A stretch of DNA of 64,000 nucleotides from positions 62,001 through 126,000 of the forward strand of contig JBCBRS010000006.1 in assembly GCA_039819545.1 (NCBI GenBank), in the 5' to 3' direction. Source of the stretch: CALLPQ01 sp039819545 (GTDB lineage: Bacteria > Pseudomonadota > Alphaproteobacteria > Caulobacterales > Parvularculaceae). Positions 26,779-35,900 of the stretch are shown piece by piece. The translations under genes were made by a program, and so were the position numbers. Position 1 is the stretch's first letter; every line of letters starts with the position of its first letter. The notes beneath the pieces are model-generated. The model searched no databases and was not told the DNA's origin. It worked only from the letters and a program-made list of their open reading frames with translations.

Positions 26779-27237
26779 TCACACGCCCCCTTTAGTGAGG
26801 CCAATGACCGTCACCAGCAGCGCAAGCACTGTCGCGAAGGCATAGGCCAGCCACGCGGTCTTTTTGGCCGTGCCAAGGTCAAACCCGTATCCCACGTCCC
26901 AGAACAGGTGGCGGATACCGTTGGCCATATGAAAAAGCAACGCCCAGCTATACCCGGCAAGCGCAATGATCCCGATGGGCGACGACAAGACGGCGGACAC
27001 CATGCCATAAAGCGGCGCATGGAACGCCGCCGCCATGAGCCAGGCTGTCAGCAGAATGGAGCCGGTATAGAGCGCGATACCGGCGCCGCGATGGGTTATC
27101 GACGCGGCCATTGTCACCGTGAAGCCCCAGATTTGGAGATGCGGCGACAAGACGGTTGCGGTTGGCGGCGCCGCGACGGGGCGGGCCGATGTGTGGCGCG
27201 ATGAACGCGCGACTTGTGTGGGCGTTGCTGTGGACAT
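26779..27237 (-). CDS. sdhC: Succinate dehydrogenase cytochrome b556 subunit
   Basis: Haem b-binding subunit of complex II, 152 residues. It has the family motif SPHLQIWGFTVTMAASITHR (quinone-site Ser and Arg region) and the haem ligand His in LLFHMANGIRHLFWDVGYGF, with three membrane helices. The N-terminal 35 residues (SSRHTSARPVAAPPTATVL) are a longer than usual polar tail. ATG 27237 is chosen over the upstream TTG at 27249. It is the first gene of sdhCDA and is divergent from a YbjN-like gene; a TTGCCGTGCGGCAA hairpin lies in the gap at 27295-27308. Confidence 0.93.
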   Translation of the reverse strand: MSTATPTQVARSSRHTSARPVAAPPTATVLSPHLQIWGFTVTMAASITHRGAGIALYTGSILLTAWLMAAAFHAPLYGMVSAVLSSPIGIIALAGYSWALLFHMANGIRHLFWDVGYGFDLGTAKKTAWLAYAFATVLALLVTVIGLTKGGV

Positions 27238-27468
27238 AAAATCTTTCAAATTCTTTGTTTATTTGTATGCCTTTCCTGTGCGCGGACAATAAATTTGCCG
27301 TGCGGCAAGTCAACGCGTGGGGGCGCGCTTCCCGACAATAGACGAGCGCGGTTTGCAAGGTTTTGTGGCGAGCATGCACTTGCCACAATGGCGTGCTTTC
27401 GACACGCTCCGTGCGATCGACGGTGGGCATGATGATGCCAAAGGCTTTTGCGTAAAGGGATTGAGATC

Positions 27469-28017
27469 ATGATGGGGATGTTTGGATTTAGGGCTCAACG
27501 GACAAGGGTAGGACTGATGGTCCTGGCGCTCACCCTTTTCGCTGCGCGCTTCCCCATCGCATCGGCAGCCGCGCAAACCATTGACGCGGTCACTGCCGAA
27601 ACGCTTGAAACCATCCTTGAAGAAGCGGGTTTGAGCCCGGAAATGAAGACCGACGCCACCACGAATAGCCCCGTCGCCATCGGACAGGTTGGAGAATTCA
27701 GCTTTACGGTGCGCACGCTCGATTGTTCAGGTCGCCCCCAACGCTGCACAACCTTGATGTTTTTTGCGAATTTCGAGTTGGGCCGCCGAATTACCGGTGG
27801 TGATTTTGTGGCCATCAACAATTTCAATGAAAGCCAGGTCTTTGGCCGCGCCTATGTCTTGCGCTCCTCCGGCGAGAAGGGCGAGGTTGGCGTTGATTAT
27901 GTCATCGAGCTTGATGGCGGGGTCTCACGCGACCATCTGACCGGGAATATCGAACGGTGGGGTGATATTGTGAGCGCGTTCATCACCTCCATTACCACAT
28001 CCCCCGCCGGCGCCTGA
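27469..28017 (+). CDS. Secreted YbjN-domain protein
   Basis: 182 residues from ATG 27469, which has AAAGGGA upstream. A signal peptide covers about residues 1-36 (VGLMVLALTLFAARFPIASA, cleavage near AAAQT). The mature protein fits the YbjN fold: an early TAETLETILEEAGLSPEMKT helix, a central beta sheet with CSGRPQRCTTLMFFANFEL, and NNFNESQVFGRAYV. YbjN domains resemble type III secretion chaperones; exported members are common in alphaproteobacteria but have no known role. Two cysteines in CSGRPQRC could form a periplasmic disulfide. Confidence 0.75.
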   Translation: MMGMFGFRAQRTRVGLMVLALTLFAARFPIASAAAQTIDAVTAETLETILEEAGLSPEMKTDATTNSPVAIGQVGEFSFTVRTLDCSGRPQRCTTLMFFANFELGRRITGGDFVAINNFNESQVFGRAYVLRSSGEKGEVGVDYVIELDGGVSRDHLTGNIERWGDIVSAFITSITTSPAGA

Positions 28018-28032
28018 CTGCAGAAGGCATTA

Positions 28033-28054
28033 TCCCCCAAATGGGGGAATTTTT
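28033..28054 (+). terminator. Possible terminator after the YbjN-like gene
   Basis: TCCCCC-AAAT-GGGGGA hairpin 16 bp after the stop codon, followed by ATTTTTAT. The stem is short (6 bp) but all G-C after the first pair and is followed by T's, so a weak intrinsic terminator is likely. The remaining 230 bp to the LuxR gene carry no other element I could identify. Confidence 0.55.
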
Positions 28055-28302
28055 ATCCCCTGAACCGGGTGATAGCCGGTTTACGTCCAATTCCTTACTC
28101 ATATTTTCGAGGCGCGACGCGTACCGATAAACCTTAAAGGCCGCGTATTTTCGGGTACTTAACCCCTTCTTGCAGGTTTACTGGGGATCAAAAGACACAC
28201 CGAATTGCAAAAAGATACTGGCGGTTTTATTTTTCACTTGAAAAAATACCAACGGTAGGTATGTTTCGCATCGATCCAGGGACGACAGGGAGAGCCGAAC
28301 CG

Positions 28303-29187
28303 ATGACACAGGCCATTGTGACACCCCCAAACAACGCCATAGCTGCAAGCGGAAATGCCGGGGCACGGCCTATGCTGCCCGCTTTGAAGCTCCGCCCGCA
28401 AAGGACGCCGCGCAAGGCAGCGCGGAGTGTCGCCGCTGATCTGTTGAGCCCCGGCGACATTCTGAGCGAAACGCCAACAACCAGCGTTGCGGAAGGCTGG
28501 GCATGGTTTTCCGAGCGGCTTGCCCGTGCCGGGTTTGAAAGCTGCGGGTTTTTGCTGTCGAGCAACAGCGCTGAGAGCCCGCTTGGCGATCCACGGAGCC
28601 GACTTTTCGGTGATGTGGTTTCCCCGGAATATCTCGATTTTGTGCTGGAGAACCCGGACAAGCAAGCCCAGGCGCGCCCCTATCGTAAGCTGCGCACCTC
28701 GCGCCAACCCATCACCTATCTGAATGACCGGGATATCAAGGACGCAACGCCCAGCGAGCGGGCCCTCGCTGCGGAGGTGAATTCAAGCTTTGGTATTAAG
28801 GCATGGGCGCTGTTTCCCATCCATGCGCCGGAAAAAGAACAAATTGCCAGCATCGGCTGGTGGAACCTGAACAGTCAGGAGGAGGCACGCGCCCTTTGGG
28901 CAGCGGAGGAAAGCACCTTTACCCTCGCCACAACCTATTTTTATGAAACGATGCGCGCCGCTATTGATGCTGCGACCGAGGGCGAGGCACCGCTTTTATC
29001 AAATCGTGAGGTTGAGTGCCTGTTATGGGCAGGCGCGGGCAAAACCACCGGGGAGATCGCCGGGATTCTCAACGTTGCCGATGGGACGGTGGAAGAATAT
29101 TTCAAACGCGCGGCCAAGAAACTTGGCGCCAGCACCCGCGCCCAGGCTTGTGTGCGGGCGATCCTTGCCGGGATTATTCATCCCTGA
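28303..29187 (+). CDS. LuxR-type transcriptional regulator (solo)
   Basis: The C-terminal 65 residues are a clear LuxR helix-turn-helix (LLSNREVECLLWAGAGKTTG followed by EIAGILNVADGTVEEYFKRA). The preceding 170 residues have the length and secondary structure of an autoinducer-binding domain, but the tryptophan, tyrosine and Asp-Pro positions that contact acyl-homoserine lactones in LuxR/TraR are not evident, so it may bind another ligand or none. The ATG at 28303 has GGGAGAG 8 nt upstream; an ATG at 28261 in the same frame is also possible. No luxI-like gene is in the window. Its stop is 7 bp from that of the convergent mmcB. Confidence 0.85.
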   Translation: MTQAIVTPPNNAIAASGNAGARPMLPALKLRPQRTPRKAARSVAADLLSPGDILSETPTTSVAEGWAWFSERLARAGFESCGFLLSSNSAESPLGDPRSRLFGDVVSPEYLDFVLENPDKQAQARPYRKLRTSRQPITYLNDRDIKDATPSERALAAEVNSSFGIKAWALFPIHAPEKEQIASIGWWNLNSQEEARALWAAEESTFTLATTYFYETMRAAIDAATEGEAPLLSNREVECLLWAGAGKTTGEIAGILNVADGTVEEYFKRAAKKLGASTRAQACVRAILAGIIHP

Positions 29188-29194
29188 AGGGGGT

Positions 29195-29707
29195 TCAACC
29201 GCCGGCAGCATCGGCGACGACCAGCCGGCGCATCATCGCCTGGCGGGCGATCCGAATGGTGACGGCCTTGCGCCGCGCCGCGCTCAACTGGTCTTCTTCG
29301 GCGGCACGGGTAATCGCTGCCCCATAATCATCCCCCACCATTAACCCGGCATGACCGGGCAAAATCTCCTGCGGGAACGTCATATCAACGGCAAAGAAAA
29401 ACCGGTCGCAAAAGCCCAGATAGTCCGTCCATTTATGATCCCCCAGAAAATCCGCCGGGCAGGATTTGACTTCCACCATGACAATTTCACCCTGGGCGCC
29501 CACAGCAACGATGTCTGCGCGCCGACCATTGGCAAGGGTGAATTCGGTCAGGGGCGCGAGCCCCGTATCTATCAGATACCGGCAAACGCCCCGCGTGATG
29601 GCTTGGGTCACCAACGGACGCCCCGGATGAGGGTTGTCTTGGCAGCCGGCGTCTTTGCATGGGCCTGTGACCGGATCTGACGCCAGCATCGAAAGTTCGT
29701 TCTGCAT
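29195..29707 (-). CDS. mmcB: MmcB family DNA repair protein
   Basis: MmcB is an alphaproteobacterial SOS-induced protein reported to be needed for mitomycin C resistance, with a restriction-endonuclease-like fold. The product (up to 170 residues) shows a nuclease-like core: FTLANGRRADIVAVGAQGEI followed by VMVEVKSCPADFLGDHKWTDYL, that is Asp, then Glu-x-Lys, as in PD-(D/E)XK enzymes. The N-terminus is uncertain: the first ATG (29707) lies within the LexA box, and a second ATG at 29689 would place the box wholly upstream. It converges on the LuxR gene with 7 bp between stops. Confidence 0.88.
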   Translation of the reverse strand: MQNELSMLASDPVTGPCKDAGCQDNPHPGRPLVTQAITRGVCRYLIDTGLAPLTEFTLANGRRADIVAVGAQGEIVMVEVKSCPADFLGDHKWTDYLGFCDRFFFAVDMTFPQEILPGHAGLMVGDDYGAAITRAAEEDQLSAARRKAVTIRIARQAMMRRLVVADAAGG

Positions 29708-29713
29708 TTGTTC
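29699..29713. promoter_or_regulatory. LexA (SOS) box at mmcB start
   Basis: GTTCTGCATTTGTTC matches the alphaproteobacterial LexA operator GTTC-N7-GTTC exactly (N7 = TGCATTT). It overlaps the first ATG of mmcB and ends 24 bp before the second. It also sits within a TGCATT / AATGCA dyad (29703-29719). Confidence 0.8.
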
Positions 29714-29776
29714 AATGCAGCATAAACAACGGGCCGCAGCAAGCGACGCGAGAGAAAAAACGCTTCAGGGGGGCAG

Positions 29777-29892
29777 GGCTGCGTTTGCTTTTTGTTGAAC
29801 CAAAAACGCAGCCTGGATTTTTTAGGGTTCGCGCGTTCGAACCCAAGTCGATGGATGGGGTCCATCGATGATCAAACTTTTTGTGAACGCGC
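29777..29892 (+). repeat. Dispersed structured repeat, copy 1
   Basis: About 115 bp nearly identical to 48761-48877. Stem 1: GGCTGCGTTT / AAACGCAGCC (29777-29786, 29804-29813), then GGATTTTTTAG. Stem 2: GGGTTCG / CGAACCC (29825-29831, 29838-29844). Stem 3: TCGATGGA / TCCATCGA (29848-29855, 29861-29868), then the conserved tail CTTTTTGTGAACGC. It lies between the ferredoxin gene and mmcB, both on the other strand, about 70 bp upstream of mmcB. No coding capacity. Confidence 0.88.
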
Positions 29893-29938
29893 TATAGCCA
29901 GAAAGTCGTTCTAATGCCCGCATCTTTCTTCGGGTTTG

Positions 29939-29957
29939 TCCGCCACCATTTGGCGGA
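29939..29957 (-). terminator. Hairpin after the ferredoxin gene
   Basis: TCCGCCA-N5-TGGCGGA, a perfect 7-bp stem starting 22 bp past the ferredoxin stop on the minus strand. No T-run follows, so it is at best a weak or Rho-assisted terminator. Confidence 0.35.
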
Positions 29958-29979
29958 AAGGGGGGAGAGCCAAATGCCC

Positions 29980-30300
29980 TTAGCCCTGAAACTCCGGCAA
30001 GTGGACCGTCAGCCCATCAAGCTCATCGCGTACGGTAATCTGACACGATAAACGCGAGGTTTCTTTTTGCTCCGACGCGAAATCGAGCATCGATTCTTCC
30101 ATGGCTTCGGCTTTGCCGGTTTTCTCAACCCAGGCCGGGTCCACATAGACGTGGCAGGTGGCACACGCGCAGGCGCCGCCGCAATCGGCATCAATGCCGG
30201 GCACCATATTCTTCACGGCGACTTCCATCACCGATAGCCCCGCCTCGCCGTCGACCTCATGGCGTTGGCCACTATGGTCCACATAAATGATCTTCGGCAT
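29980..30300 (-). CDS. [2Fe-2S] ferredoxin, adrenodoxin/Isc type
   Basis: 106-residue ferredoxin that carries single electrons to iron-sulfur cluster assembly or to cytochrome P450-like partners. Cysteines are arranged C-X5-C-X2-C (DADCGGACACATCHVY) with the fourth in RLSCQI, the adrenodoxin/FdxB pattern. ATG 30300 follows GAGAGTG and gives the normal N-terminus MPKIIYVDHSG; a longer frame upstream is not conserved in character. No isc or suf genes are adjacent, so it could be the housekeeping ferredoxin. Divergent from tsaE. Confidence 0.92.
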   Translation of the reverse strand: MPKIIYVDHSGQRHEVDGEAGLSVMEVAVKNMVPGIDADCGGACACATCHVYVDPAWVEKTGKAEAMEESMLDFASEQKETSRLSCQITVRDELDGLTVHLPEFQG

Positions 30301-30413
30301 GTCACTCTCGCTTTTGCGTCCCGCTCTTGCGGGGTACCACAACTCAGGGCGTTGATTTAAGGAACCCAGCGCAGAGTGCAACCCCGCACTGGCGCGCCAT
30401 AAGGCTTGCTCCC

Positions 30414-30968
30414 ATGCATACGCAAACCCGTGCCTTTCGTATCGCAAGCGAAGAGGAGATGGAGGATTTTGGCGCAACGCTCTCCACAACGGTGATCGCA
30501 CGCGATGTTATCGGCCTGATCGGCCCCCTAGGTGTGGGCAAGTCAGTTTTCGCCAGATCGCTAATCAGGGCCCTTGTGGGCAGACCGGTCAGTACACAGA
30601 GCTCAAAGGCAGCCGCCACCCTATCGGTGCCAAGCCCAACCTTCACCTTGCTGGAGACCTATGACACAACGCTTGGCCAGCTCTCCCATCTTGACCTTTA
30701 TCGGCTTCCCACAACAGATGGACAGATCAAGCCAGCCGATGCCCACCAGCTCGGCCTAGAGGATGCGATGACGCGAGGGCCGGTCCTGATAGAATGGGCA
30801 GACCGGGCCCTCGATCTCCTCCCGGCGGAAACGATTCTGATCGCCATCGCCCCGGATAGCCATGACGCGCCTGCGGATGCGACTGAGCGGCAGATCACGA
30901 TAGCTGCGCCAAGCGGCTGGTTTGATCGCCCGCAAACAGCCACGCTTTTACCCTATGAAGCCCCCTGA
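30414..30968 (+). CDS. tsaE: tRNA t6A biosynthesis ATPase TsaE
   Basis: TsaE is the P-loop ATPase that works with TsaB and TsaD to make threonylcarbamoyl-adenosine at position 37 of ANN-decoding tRNAs. The 184-residue product has Walker A GPLGVGKS (Ser replaces the usual Thr), the SPTFTLLETYD block that includes the switch threonine, and LIEWADRALDLLP. A 10-20 residue insertion (TQSSKAAATLS) sits between the Walker A helix and SPTF. It begins the tsaE-amgK-murU-addB-addA-trxA run, an order familiar in alphaproteobacteria. Confidence 0.92.
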   Translation: MHTQTRAFRIASEEEMEDFGATLSTTVIARDVIGLIGPLGVGKSVFARSLIRALVGRPVSTQSSKAAATLSVPSPTFTLLETYDTTLGQLSHLDLYRLPTTDGQIKPADAHQLGLEDAMTRGPVLIEWADRALDLLPAETILIAIAPDSHDAPADATERQITIAAPSGWFDRPQTATLLPYEAP

Positions 30969-30976
30969 ATGCAGGT

Positions 30977-32158
30977 ATGCTTGGCGGACGAACAATGCCC
31001 GGAATACCCATGACCAATGACGACCGCGCGGGCGACCGCGATGCCTTTTTGGCCACAACGCCGTGGGCGGACGCCGCGCGCACCGCCCTGCAACACGATG
31101 CCTCCACGCGGCGCTATTGGCGCCTGACCCGCACACCCACCGACGGCAACGGCAAAAGCAACGGCCCGCCGGGCTCCGCCCTATTGATGGATGCACCGCC
31201 GTCGCTCGAAACGCAAAGCTGTCCGCCCACGGCCAGCCCGGCCATGCGCGAAGCCATGGGGTATAATGCGTGCGCGCGATTGGCCGGCGGGCGCATGGCC
31301 CCGTTTGTGGAGATTGCCCGATGCTTGACCGATGCCGGGCTGTCTGCGCCGCAAATTCTTGCCCATGACGAGGAAAAAGGCTTTGCCCTGATTGAAGACC
31401 TGGGCGATGACCTGTTTGCACGCCTACTGGACCAGGATAGGCCGCAGGCGGACGAACTGACCCTTTATGAAGCGGCTGTCGATGTGCTGATCAATCTCGC
31501 CCGGCGAAGGATCCGTCCCGGTGACGAGGAAAGTTACAAAAGCGATACGCCGCTCCAGACCTATGACGAGACCGCCATGTTGGCGGAAACGCAGCTTTTA
31601 ACCGACTGGTATGTGCCCCATTGCACGGCCACATCGCTAGCACCGGACGCAACTCAGGCCTTGAGAGAAGCGTGGCGCACATTGATCCAATCCCTGCCGG
31701 AACCGGGCACAATGGTTTTGCGCGACTATCATGCGGAAAACCTGTTGTGGTTAGCAGCACGCGAAGGGCTTGCCCGCACTGGCGTGATCGATTTTCAGGA
31801 CGGGCTGTGGGGCCATCATGGTTATGATCTTGTATCGCTGTTGGAGGATGCGCGCCGCGATGTGAACCCGGCAATCGTCCCCATTTTGATCAATCGCTAT
31901 ATGGCCGGCCTTGGCTTCAGTGATACCGAACGCGCAGCTTTTGCCGGTCACTATGCCATTCTGGGGGCGCAGCGAAACGCCAAGATTCTGGGTATTTTTG
32001 CCCGCCTTGCCAACCGCGATGGCAAAACCCGGTATCTGGACCTCCTGCCCCGGGTTGAAGGCCATTTTCGTCGCAACCTGATCCACCCGCTACTCACACC
32101 GATCCGTACCCTGATTGCCCCTTATCTGCCCCACCTCACAAAAGGGGCAGACGCATGA
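30977..32158 (+). CDS. amgK: N-acetylmuramate/N-acetylglucosamine kinase AmgK
   Basis: Anomeric sugar kinase of the peptidoglycan-recycling route that bypasses de novo UDP-MurNAc synthesis, giving resistance to fosfomycin where active. It belongs to the aminoglycoside phosphotransferase fold: FALIEDLGDDLFARLLD, the catalytic loop VLRDYHAENLLW and the metal-binding GVIDFQDGLWGHHGYDLVSLL. Up to 393 residues; ATGs at 30977, 30995 and 31010 are all plausible starts, and the one at 30977 is nearest tsaE (8 nt) with AGGT upstream. It overlaps murU by 4 nt (ATGA), which supports the functional pairing. Confidence 0.9.
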   Translation: MLGGRTMPGIPMTNDDRAGDRDAFLATTPWADAARTALQHDASTRRYWRLTRTPTDGNGKSNGPPGSALLMDAPPSLETQSCPPTASPAMREAMGYNACARLAGGRMAPFVEIARCLTDAGLSAPQILAHDEEKGFALIEDLGDDLFARLLDQDRPQADELTLYEAAVDVLINLARRRIRPGDEESYKSDTPLQTYDETAMLAETQLLTDWYVPHCTATSLAPDATQALREAWRTLIQSLPEPGTMVLRDYHAENLLWLAAREGLARTGVIDFQDGLWGHHGYDLVSLLEDARRDVNPAIVPILINRYMAGLGFSDTERAAFAGHYAILGAQRNAKILGIFARLANRDGKTRYLDLLPRVEGHFRRNLIHPLLTPIRTLIAPYLPHLTKGADA

Positions 32159-32907
32159 CCGCGACTGCCCTGTCACGGGCTATGGTGATGGCCGCAGGTC
32201 TGGGAACGCGGATGCAGCCCTTGACCCTGTCCCGGCCAAAACCCCTGATCACCGTCAATAAAAAACCGCTGCTTGATTATACCCTTGACGAACTGACCGC
32301 TGGCGGTGTCACGACCATCGTCGCCAATGTGCATTATCTTGCCGATCAACTGGAAGCGCATCTGCGTAATCATCAGCACAGCGATGTTCTTATTTCTGAT
32401 GAACGCAGCGCGTTACTGGAAACCGGCGGCGGTCTGGTAAAGGCCCGCCCACTTCTGGGGCCGGGTCCTTTTTTCTGTTCAAATACCGATGCGATTTTCG
32501 CCGGTACCCTCCCCGGTACCGCTGCCCAGACGTTACGGGCGGCATGGCAACCCGGGATGAAAGCCCTATTGCTCCTGGTACCGCTTAACCGGGCCCGCGG
32601 ATTTGATGGCAATGGAGATTTCCATCTCAGACCCGACGGGCGGATCACCAAGGCCGGGGACGAGGCAGCAACCTACGCCTTTACAGGCCTGCAAATCCTC
32701 GACCCCGGATTGCTTGATGATATGCCAACGGGGGCTTTTTCAACGCGGACAATCTGGCAAAAAGCAGCGGCCATGGACGCCATCTTTGGCGCGCTTTATC
32801 CCGGCACCTGGCTGCATGTGGGCACGCCGGAGGCGATTACTGACGCCGAAGCCATGCTGAATACGCTGAACAGCGAGGCAGCTCCAATTCTGAAGAGTAG
32901 GAACTGA
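32155..32907 (+). CDS. murU: N-acetylmuramate-1-phosphate uridylyltransferase MurU
   Basis: MurU joins MurNAc-1-phosphate, made by AmgK, to UTP, giving UDP-MurNAc for cell-wall recycling. The 250-residue product has the nucleotidyltransferase signature AAGLGTRMQPLTLSRPKPLI, the DERSALLETGGGL block and the metal-binding Asp in FFCSNTDAIF. It is coupled to amgK (ATGA) and to addB (TGATG). Assignment rests on the pairing with amgK as well as on the sequence, since RmlA-like enzymes share the fold. Confidence 0.91.
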   Translation: MTATALSRAMVMAAGLGTRMQPLTLSRPKPLITVNKKPLLDYTLDELTAGGVTTIVANVHYLADQLEAHLRNHQHSDVLISDERSALLETGGGLVKARPLLGPGPFFCSNTDAIFAGTLPGTAAQTLRAAWQPGMKALLLLVPLNRARGFDGNGDFHLRPDGRITKAGDEAATYAFTGLQILDPGLLDDMPTGAFSTRTIWQKAAAMDAIFGALYPGTWLHVGTPEAITDAEAMLNTLNSEAAPILKSRN

Positions 32908-35900
32908 TGGGCGAGACGGCTGATCAATCAATCCTCCTGCAGACCGATCAACATTATTTCAATGTGCCCGCCGGTGCGCATTTTCTGGATCGTCTCGCGC
33001 GCCATCTGCTCGCCTATCAGGGAACGGACCGGTTGGCGCTTTCTGATGTGCAGGTTTTTCTACCCACCCGGCGGGCGATCCGAACCCTGACAGATCGCCT
33101 GACCATCCTCGCCGATCACAAAGTTTCGATTCTGCCGCAAATCCGGGCCATCGGCTCCATGGACGCGGATGATGATTTTGATGAGCTGTCGGCGGATGAG
33201 GACCTGTTGGCGCTGCCGCCCGCCATATCAGCAATGGAACGCACCCTGCTGCTGGCCCAGTTTGTTGCCCGCAAGAACAAAGCATTTGCGGGCGAGGAAA
33301 ACTGGCCAGCCGCCCTGATGGCGGCGCGGGAATTGGCGAGGCTGCTTGATTCTCTTTACACAGAGGAGATCGATCTTGCGACGCTGGAAGAACGCTTGCA
33401 GATTGATCAGACCCTTGCCGACCACTGGCAGGTTTCTCGTGAATTCCTGACCATCATCACCGATGCGTGGCCAAAGCTATTGGCCGAACAGGATCAGATG
33501 GATCCTGCGGCCCGGCGAATCGCCCTGATCCGGCAGACCATCCAGCGCTGGCAGAAGACCCCGCCGCCGGGGCCGGTCATCCTCGCCGGGACCACCGGGA
33601 GTACGCCCGCCGTTGCCGACCTGATGGCGACAGTCACAAAAATGGATCAGGGGTATGTGATTTTTCCGGGTGCTGATTTAACGCTTGATGAGGCCGCATG
33701 GCAGGCGATTGATGATCCCCACCCTCAATCGGGTCTGAAAGCCCTGTTTGATCGTCTCGGCCTTGCGAGGGCAACCATCGCGGTACTGCCGCCGCCGGCG
33801 ATATCAAGGAAAGGCACCGCGGATACGGCAAGAGCGCGCCACCAACTTCTCTCTCTGGCCTTGCGCCCGGCGGAAAAGACTGATGACTGGCTTGACCAGG
33901 TTGCTGATATCAGCCCCGAGATGGCCATGGAAGCTGTTGACGGCCTCACCTTGATTGAGGCTGACGATGAAGAGCATGAGGCCGATATCATTGCCCTGAT
34001 CATCCGCCGTACCCTGACGGAACCGGATGCAACTGTCATGCTGGTCACCCCGGACCGCACGCTCGCGCGGCGGGTCAGTATGAAATTGCGGCGCTGGTCA
34101 ATCCGCGCGGACGATTCAGGCGGGGTGCCCCTCGCCAACACCCCGGTCGGCACGTTCTTGCGTCTTGTGGCCCGGTGGCTATGCGCGCCCAGCGATCCGC
34201 TTTGCCTCATGTCTGTGCTCAAACACCCACTCTGTCAGCCAAAGGGAGGGCGCGTCGCCGTGTCCCGTCTTGAGCGGCAATTGCGCGGGCTTGCCCCTAT
34301 CGGCGGGTTTGATGATCTTGCCGCCTCGGTGCTGGAGGATGCCGGCCAAAGAGCCGCGACACTAGAGCCGCTTCTCGCTTGGCTTGGCGCAGCGTTAGAG
34401 GGGTGGCACCCGGCCCGCGATGATCTGTGTGCGGCGGATATGGTGGATCAGCATTTTGCAACAGCGCGCGTCCTGACAACCGGCGATGAGGGGAATACGA
34501 CCCTGTGGAGCCGCGACGACGGGCGGGCCGCCGCTGACTGTGCCGATCAAATCCGCTCCCTGACACCGTATCTGCGCGCAGCGCGCGTTGCCGATTACCC
34601 GACCCTTTTTACGCAGTTGATGGCCGGTATTGCCGTGCGTCCGGCCTATCAGACCCATCCGCGTATCGCCATTCTGGGTCCGCTGGAGGCGCGGTTGCAC
34701 ACCGCTGAGCGGATCATTCTTTCGGGCTTGAATGAGGGTGTGTGGCCCGGTGAAGCGACGACGGATGGATTTTTATCTCGCCAGATGCGCGCCGCCGTCG
34801 GTTTGCCTGCACCGGAGCGGCGTACCGGTCTTTCGGCCCATGACTTTGCCCAACTGGCGGCCCAAAAAACCGTTACCCTGACCCGTGCAAAACGCGCCAA
34901 CAACGCGCCCACGACGCGGTCTCGCTGGCTCGTCCGCTTACGGAATTTAACGAGCGCTTTGGCGTACAGCGAACCGGACGCACCGCTTTCCATCGACCAT
35001 AGCAGGGAATGGCGAGCGGCAACTGCACAGCTGCATACCCCGCAAAGCGTGCCTCATATGCCGCCCATCGGGGCACCGGCGCCGCGTCCACCGATCGCAG
35101 CGCGGCCCACAACCTTTTTCGTCACACGGATCGAAGACTGGCTGCGCGACCCCTACGGCTTCTATGCGCGGTCGATTTTGACTATGCGCTCGCTGGATCC
35201 GTTGAATGATCCGTTTAGTGCGCGTCATCTCGGTATTATTATGCATGACGCCTTTGAGGCGTATACAAAGCAATTAGCGTCGGGGGTTACGGCTGACCGC
35301 GCTTTGCTGCAAAACTTGTTTATGGCGGCATTCCAGAAAAAACGCCTGCCGCCACGCACGCAAGCGCTATGGCTGCCAGCCTTTGAGAAGAGCCTTGACT
35401 GGTTTGCCGATTGGCACGCGGCCCGCCTTGCCGAGGGCACCCCCGTTATCCTTGAAGGCGAAGGAACGTGGCAGTTTGAGGTCAATGAGAAAAACTTCGA
35501 AATCCGCGCCCGCGCCGACCGCATTGATCGCCTCTTTGACCCGGAGGCGCGCAGCAATGGGGCCAGCCGCGAGATGCTGGCGATCTATGACTATAAAACC
35601 GGCACGCTGAAAACCCTGAAGCAGGACAAGAACTTTAGTCCGCAACTGGCGCTCACAGCCCTGATTGCCCACCATAGGGGCTTTGGCGATCTTGGCACGA
35701 CCACAATCGGGCGACAGGCCTATATCAAGACGTTTAATCGGTCTACCGATGATCTTGACTTCAAGACGGAAGATAGCACCAGCCTGCACGGCGTTGACGT
35801 TACCACTGCAATGCAGGAGGCAGAGGAAAGCCTGCGTGCACTCATCGCCGCGTTTGGGGACGAGGAGACGCCTTATCTATCCCAGCCACGACCGGAATAT

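Noticed and set aside
29828..29838. Second LexA box, GTTC-N4-GTTC
   Set aside because: The spacing is 4 instead of 7, and it is explained by stem 2 of the repeat.
29820..29850. tRNA T-arm (GGTTCGAACCC-like stretch in the dispersed repeat)
   Set aside because: No acceptor stem, anticodon arm or CCA end can be fitted around it in either copy.
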